Positions 61,530 to 64,000 of a DNA stretch of 64,000 nucleotides are shown in pieces. Position 1 is the first letter of the stretch; each line of letters begins with the position of its first letter. A model generated the notes under the pieces. The model was given only the letters and a program-made list of their open reading frames with translations. It had not been told where the DNA came from and did not search any database. The position numbers and the translations under genes were made by a program. This stretch comes from Wuchereria bancrofti (Eukaryota > Nematoda > Chromadorea > Rhabditida > Onchocercidae): positions 556,040 through 620,039 of the forward strand of contig SSBO01000011.1 of assembly GCA_005281725.1 (NCBI GenBank). The letters run 5' to 3'.

Positions 61530-61587
61530 AAGTCTCAAAGAGGCAATTTACAGATTGACCTGATTCCTGAGACTTTTTTTTTTTTTC
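61530..61587 (+). other. Hairpin with internal stem-bulge pairing followed by a T tract
   Basis: AAGTCTCA (61530-61537) pairs with TGAGACTT (61568-61575). Inside, AGG can pair with CCT and AAT with ATT around the loop TTACAG, and the right arm runs into at least 13 T. The layout resembles a small Pol III RNA with a terminator, such as a stem-bulge RNA, but no box A/B or known RNA sequence was recognised. Confidence 0.3.
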
Positions 61588-63490
61588 TGATTTGTAATTT
61601 AAATAATTTAATGCTTTAGAAACTATTTTGCTGATTTTAGTGCTCTTTACACTCATATTATTCGATTTAATCTATTTGATATCTATAAACATCATCATCA
61701 TCATCTTCTTTCTCTTCTCTCTCTATCAATTCAAATTATTTTCAAAATTTTAGATACTATAGCTTTCAATTCATATTTTTTAATTTACAATTTTTAAACT
61801 CACAATTTCTTGTTCATAATTTAGCTTTAATTTTTTTTCTCCTTCTTCCATTTCGCAAATTTTATTTAATCCATTAATTGTTTTCATTATCCTGTCGTAA
61901 TGATTGCAATATTTCATATATAAATGTATTTTACTACTCATCGACACTTCATGAAATTATACATTTCTAATTTAAATTGAAACTTTTCTTTTTTTTCTTT
62001 CTTTAAATACTTTGCAAATATTACAACTCAGTCACCTATGAATAGAATGAATAGAAATCACAGATAAGAGAAATTCAATTGAAGTATTTCATTATTTATG
62101 GAAATCACGCAAATAATATCTTTTTAAATCAGTCAATCAATTAATCAATCAATCAAATCTTCTCATTTCTCATTCCTTTACCGCCCTCTTTTGCTCGTTT
62201 CGTAATGATTCAAATTTTTTCGTCAAAAAGAAATTAAAATATTCGTCCAAGAAAAAAAAAACAAAGTTATAATTTATGAATCAGCTAAAGAAATATTTGC
62301 TATAACGTTTATCAAGAAATGAAATATTAACAAAAATATTCAGCAAACGTGTTTAATTAAATGCTTTAAAGAATAACTCAGATTGTTTGTACCTCAAAAA
62401 AAGGCGAAAAGAAATGAGTAAAAATTAAAAATTGAATTTCTTTTTTTTTTTTTTTGTTTCGTATATTTTTTTTTTTTTGTTTATTGTAGTTAATTTTCCA
62501 CACTTTATTAACATGCATGAAATAATTATTTCGTATTTTGATAAGAAACAAAAATAGAAACAAAAGAAAATAAAAAGAAAAATTTTTTGGAAAAACTAAA
62601 AAGAAAGATTTTTTTTTTTTTTGTTTCGTATAAAAATACGACATATTATTTCATACATGTCAATAAATGTGCACAAAATTAGCCAATTATTGACAAGAAT
62701 GAATGAATGTGAAAAAAAAAAAAAAGTTATAGTCACTTTATTAGAGAAATGAAATGAAGCAAACAGGATTGATAATTGCACTCGGAGATAATTTTTAAAT
62801 TATCAATATTAATATCGATAATGATGATAAGGATGTTGATGATAATGAAAATAATGAATGATTGATAAAAAGCATATGTTTTGTGCATTTTATGATCACC
62901 AATGCTTTGAATAATAAATGATTGATTGATAGTTTAATAAATATTAATAATGTTAATTTAAAAGATTTTTTTTCCATATTTCGATTACAAAATTTTTTGA
63001 TAATAAATTTTTATCCTGTTTCGTTCTAGAAAGAAATGAATCAAAAGGTTAAAGTTGAAGGTTAAATGACATCATTGAAATTTTTGGTATGAAAAAGAAA
63101 AAAGACTGGCAAATAGAGAAATTTCTTATTTGGTACAAATTTGAATTATGTATGCTTCAAAGGAATAATAACATTTTATCATCTGTAAGTTCTTTTAATA
63201 AATTTGATTTTTGCCAGAATAATTTAGTAAGTTATCTGTGAAATAATATTTCATTCAAGATGATTTTTTTATTTTAAAATTTCTTCTCCTCTTGTTATCC
63301 TCTCCCCTAACTCAATTTGACTGTTGGAAGAAACGAAAAACTTGAAATATATTTGATAAAATCAAGGAATGGCAAAATATTGAATGAAAATTTTGATCAT
63401 ACAAATATTTATTTAGAAATAACTTTACCCAATTATTTTATTCTTTTTATCTAACATTTCTTTTTATCATTTTATTACTCATTAATATAT

Positions 63491-63575
63491 CAGGTGATCA
63501 GCTAATATCATTAAATATCATCATGGATATATAAACAATATCAGATGGGTAAACGGTTTACCATCATTTCACCTG
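63491..63575. repeat. Nested inverted repeats
   Basis: The outer arms CAGGTGA (63491-63497) and TCACCTG (63569-63575) enclose an inner near-perfect palindrome, GATGGGTAAAC / GTTTACCATC, centred on 63555. Possible miniature-element remnant or regulatory dyad. Confidence 0.5.
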
Positions 63576-63926
63576 TTTCCCGGATACATAAATCCCGAAT
63601 TAGTATAATGCAAAAACTGGTATTGACAATAAATGATGAGATGTAGAATTTCCCATTCACTATCTTCGTTCATCCAATTTTTCCACTATCTTAACCTCAT
63701 CCATCACCCTGTCTGCAACATGTCATTAGAGTTCTCTCTATCTGCTATATATATATATATTTATTTAACAGAAATTTCATCCACATTTTAAACTTTAAAA
63801 GAGAGAAAAAAAAAAACATATTTGTTTCGAAATATTTATCAAAATTAGTTCTTTTAACTGTAAATTTTTCTTATTCTTTTCAGAATAATAATTGTTAATA
63901 CTCTTAACTGCAATAAAATTATTTAC

Positions 63927-63929
<3 letters not shown>

Positions 63930-64000
<71 letters not shown>
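63930..64000. repeat. ATT microsatellite at the window end
   Basis: Uninterrupted ATT/TTA units run to the last base, so the true length is not visible. Confidence 0.9.

Larger units (their letters stand above)
60302..64000. other. Downstream AT-rich region without supportable genes
   Basis: The open frames on either strand are homopolymer-driven. It contains a hairpin with T tract (61530-61587), nested inverted repeats (63491-63575), a less AT-biased pyrimidine-rich patch (63640-63745) and a terminal ATT microsatellite. Confidence 0.6.

Noticed and set aside
1..64000. tRNA, rRNA, transposase, reverse transcriptase or Wolbachia-type bacterial insert
   Set aside because: None recognised by eye. 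A tRNA scan and protein search would be needed to exclude weak copies.

Overview
This is a very AT-rich eukaryotic window with long homopolymer tracts, many microsatellites and intron-rich genes. Three protein-coding genes can be recognised. The overall style suggests a nematode: introns end in short TTTTCAG, TTTTTAG or TTTCTAG acceptors, and two of the three start codons sit exactly one base after such an acceptor (…AAG|A|ATG), as expected of spliced-leader trans-splicing. The small GYF protein and the SK-type potassium channel would fit a clade III (filarial or spirurid) worm, but the species is an inference and not established here.

Layout. (1) About 0-4.5 kb, minus strand: the 5' ten exons of PAF1, the core subunit of the RNA polymerase II-associated PAF1 complex. 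They give 347 codons in continuous phase, and the acidic C-terminus lies beyond the left edge. (2) 4.5-7.26 kb: a divergent intergenic region with an AGGTCA-type inverted repeat. (3) 7.26-8.86 kb, plus strand: a compact five-exon gene for a 252-residue GYF-domain protein. (4) 8.9-28.0 kb: about 19 kb of AT-rich DNA with no gene that I can support. It holds repeats, an 18-bp perfect hairpin at 9.75 kb and clusters of a TACAGTATAC motif. (5) 28.0-59.75 kb, plus strand: one large gene of about 31.7 kb for a small-conductance calcium-activated potassium channel (SK/KCNN, nematode kcnl family). I could assemble 17 exons. All but one junction are canonical and phase-consistent, giving about 809 residues. 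They include a 102-nt cassette-like exon, a 19-nt microexon that splits the selectivity filter, a calmodulin-binding region and a polyglutamine tail. (6) 59.75-64.0 kb: 3' UTR and AT-rich DNA, with a small hairpin followed by a T tract and some inverted repeats, ending in an ATT microsatellite.

Assembly quality. Five runs of N (four single N, one of seven) are each flanked by the same 157-849 bp sequence on both sides. These look like unmerged contig overlaps and not real tandem duplications. A sixth gap (NNN at 14397) lies in a poly-A/T tract.

The genes do not form a pathway. PAF1 acts in transcription elongation, the GYF protein probably binds proline-rich partners, and the SK channel sets membrane excitability. 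No mobile-element protein, rRNA, tRNA, CRISPR array or bacterial insertion was recognised.
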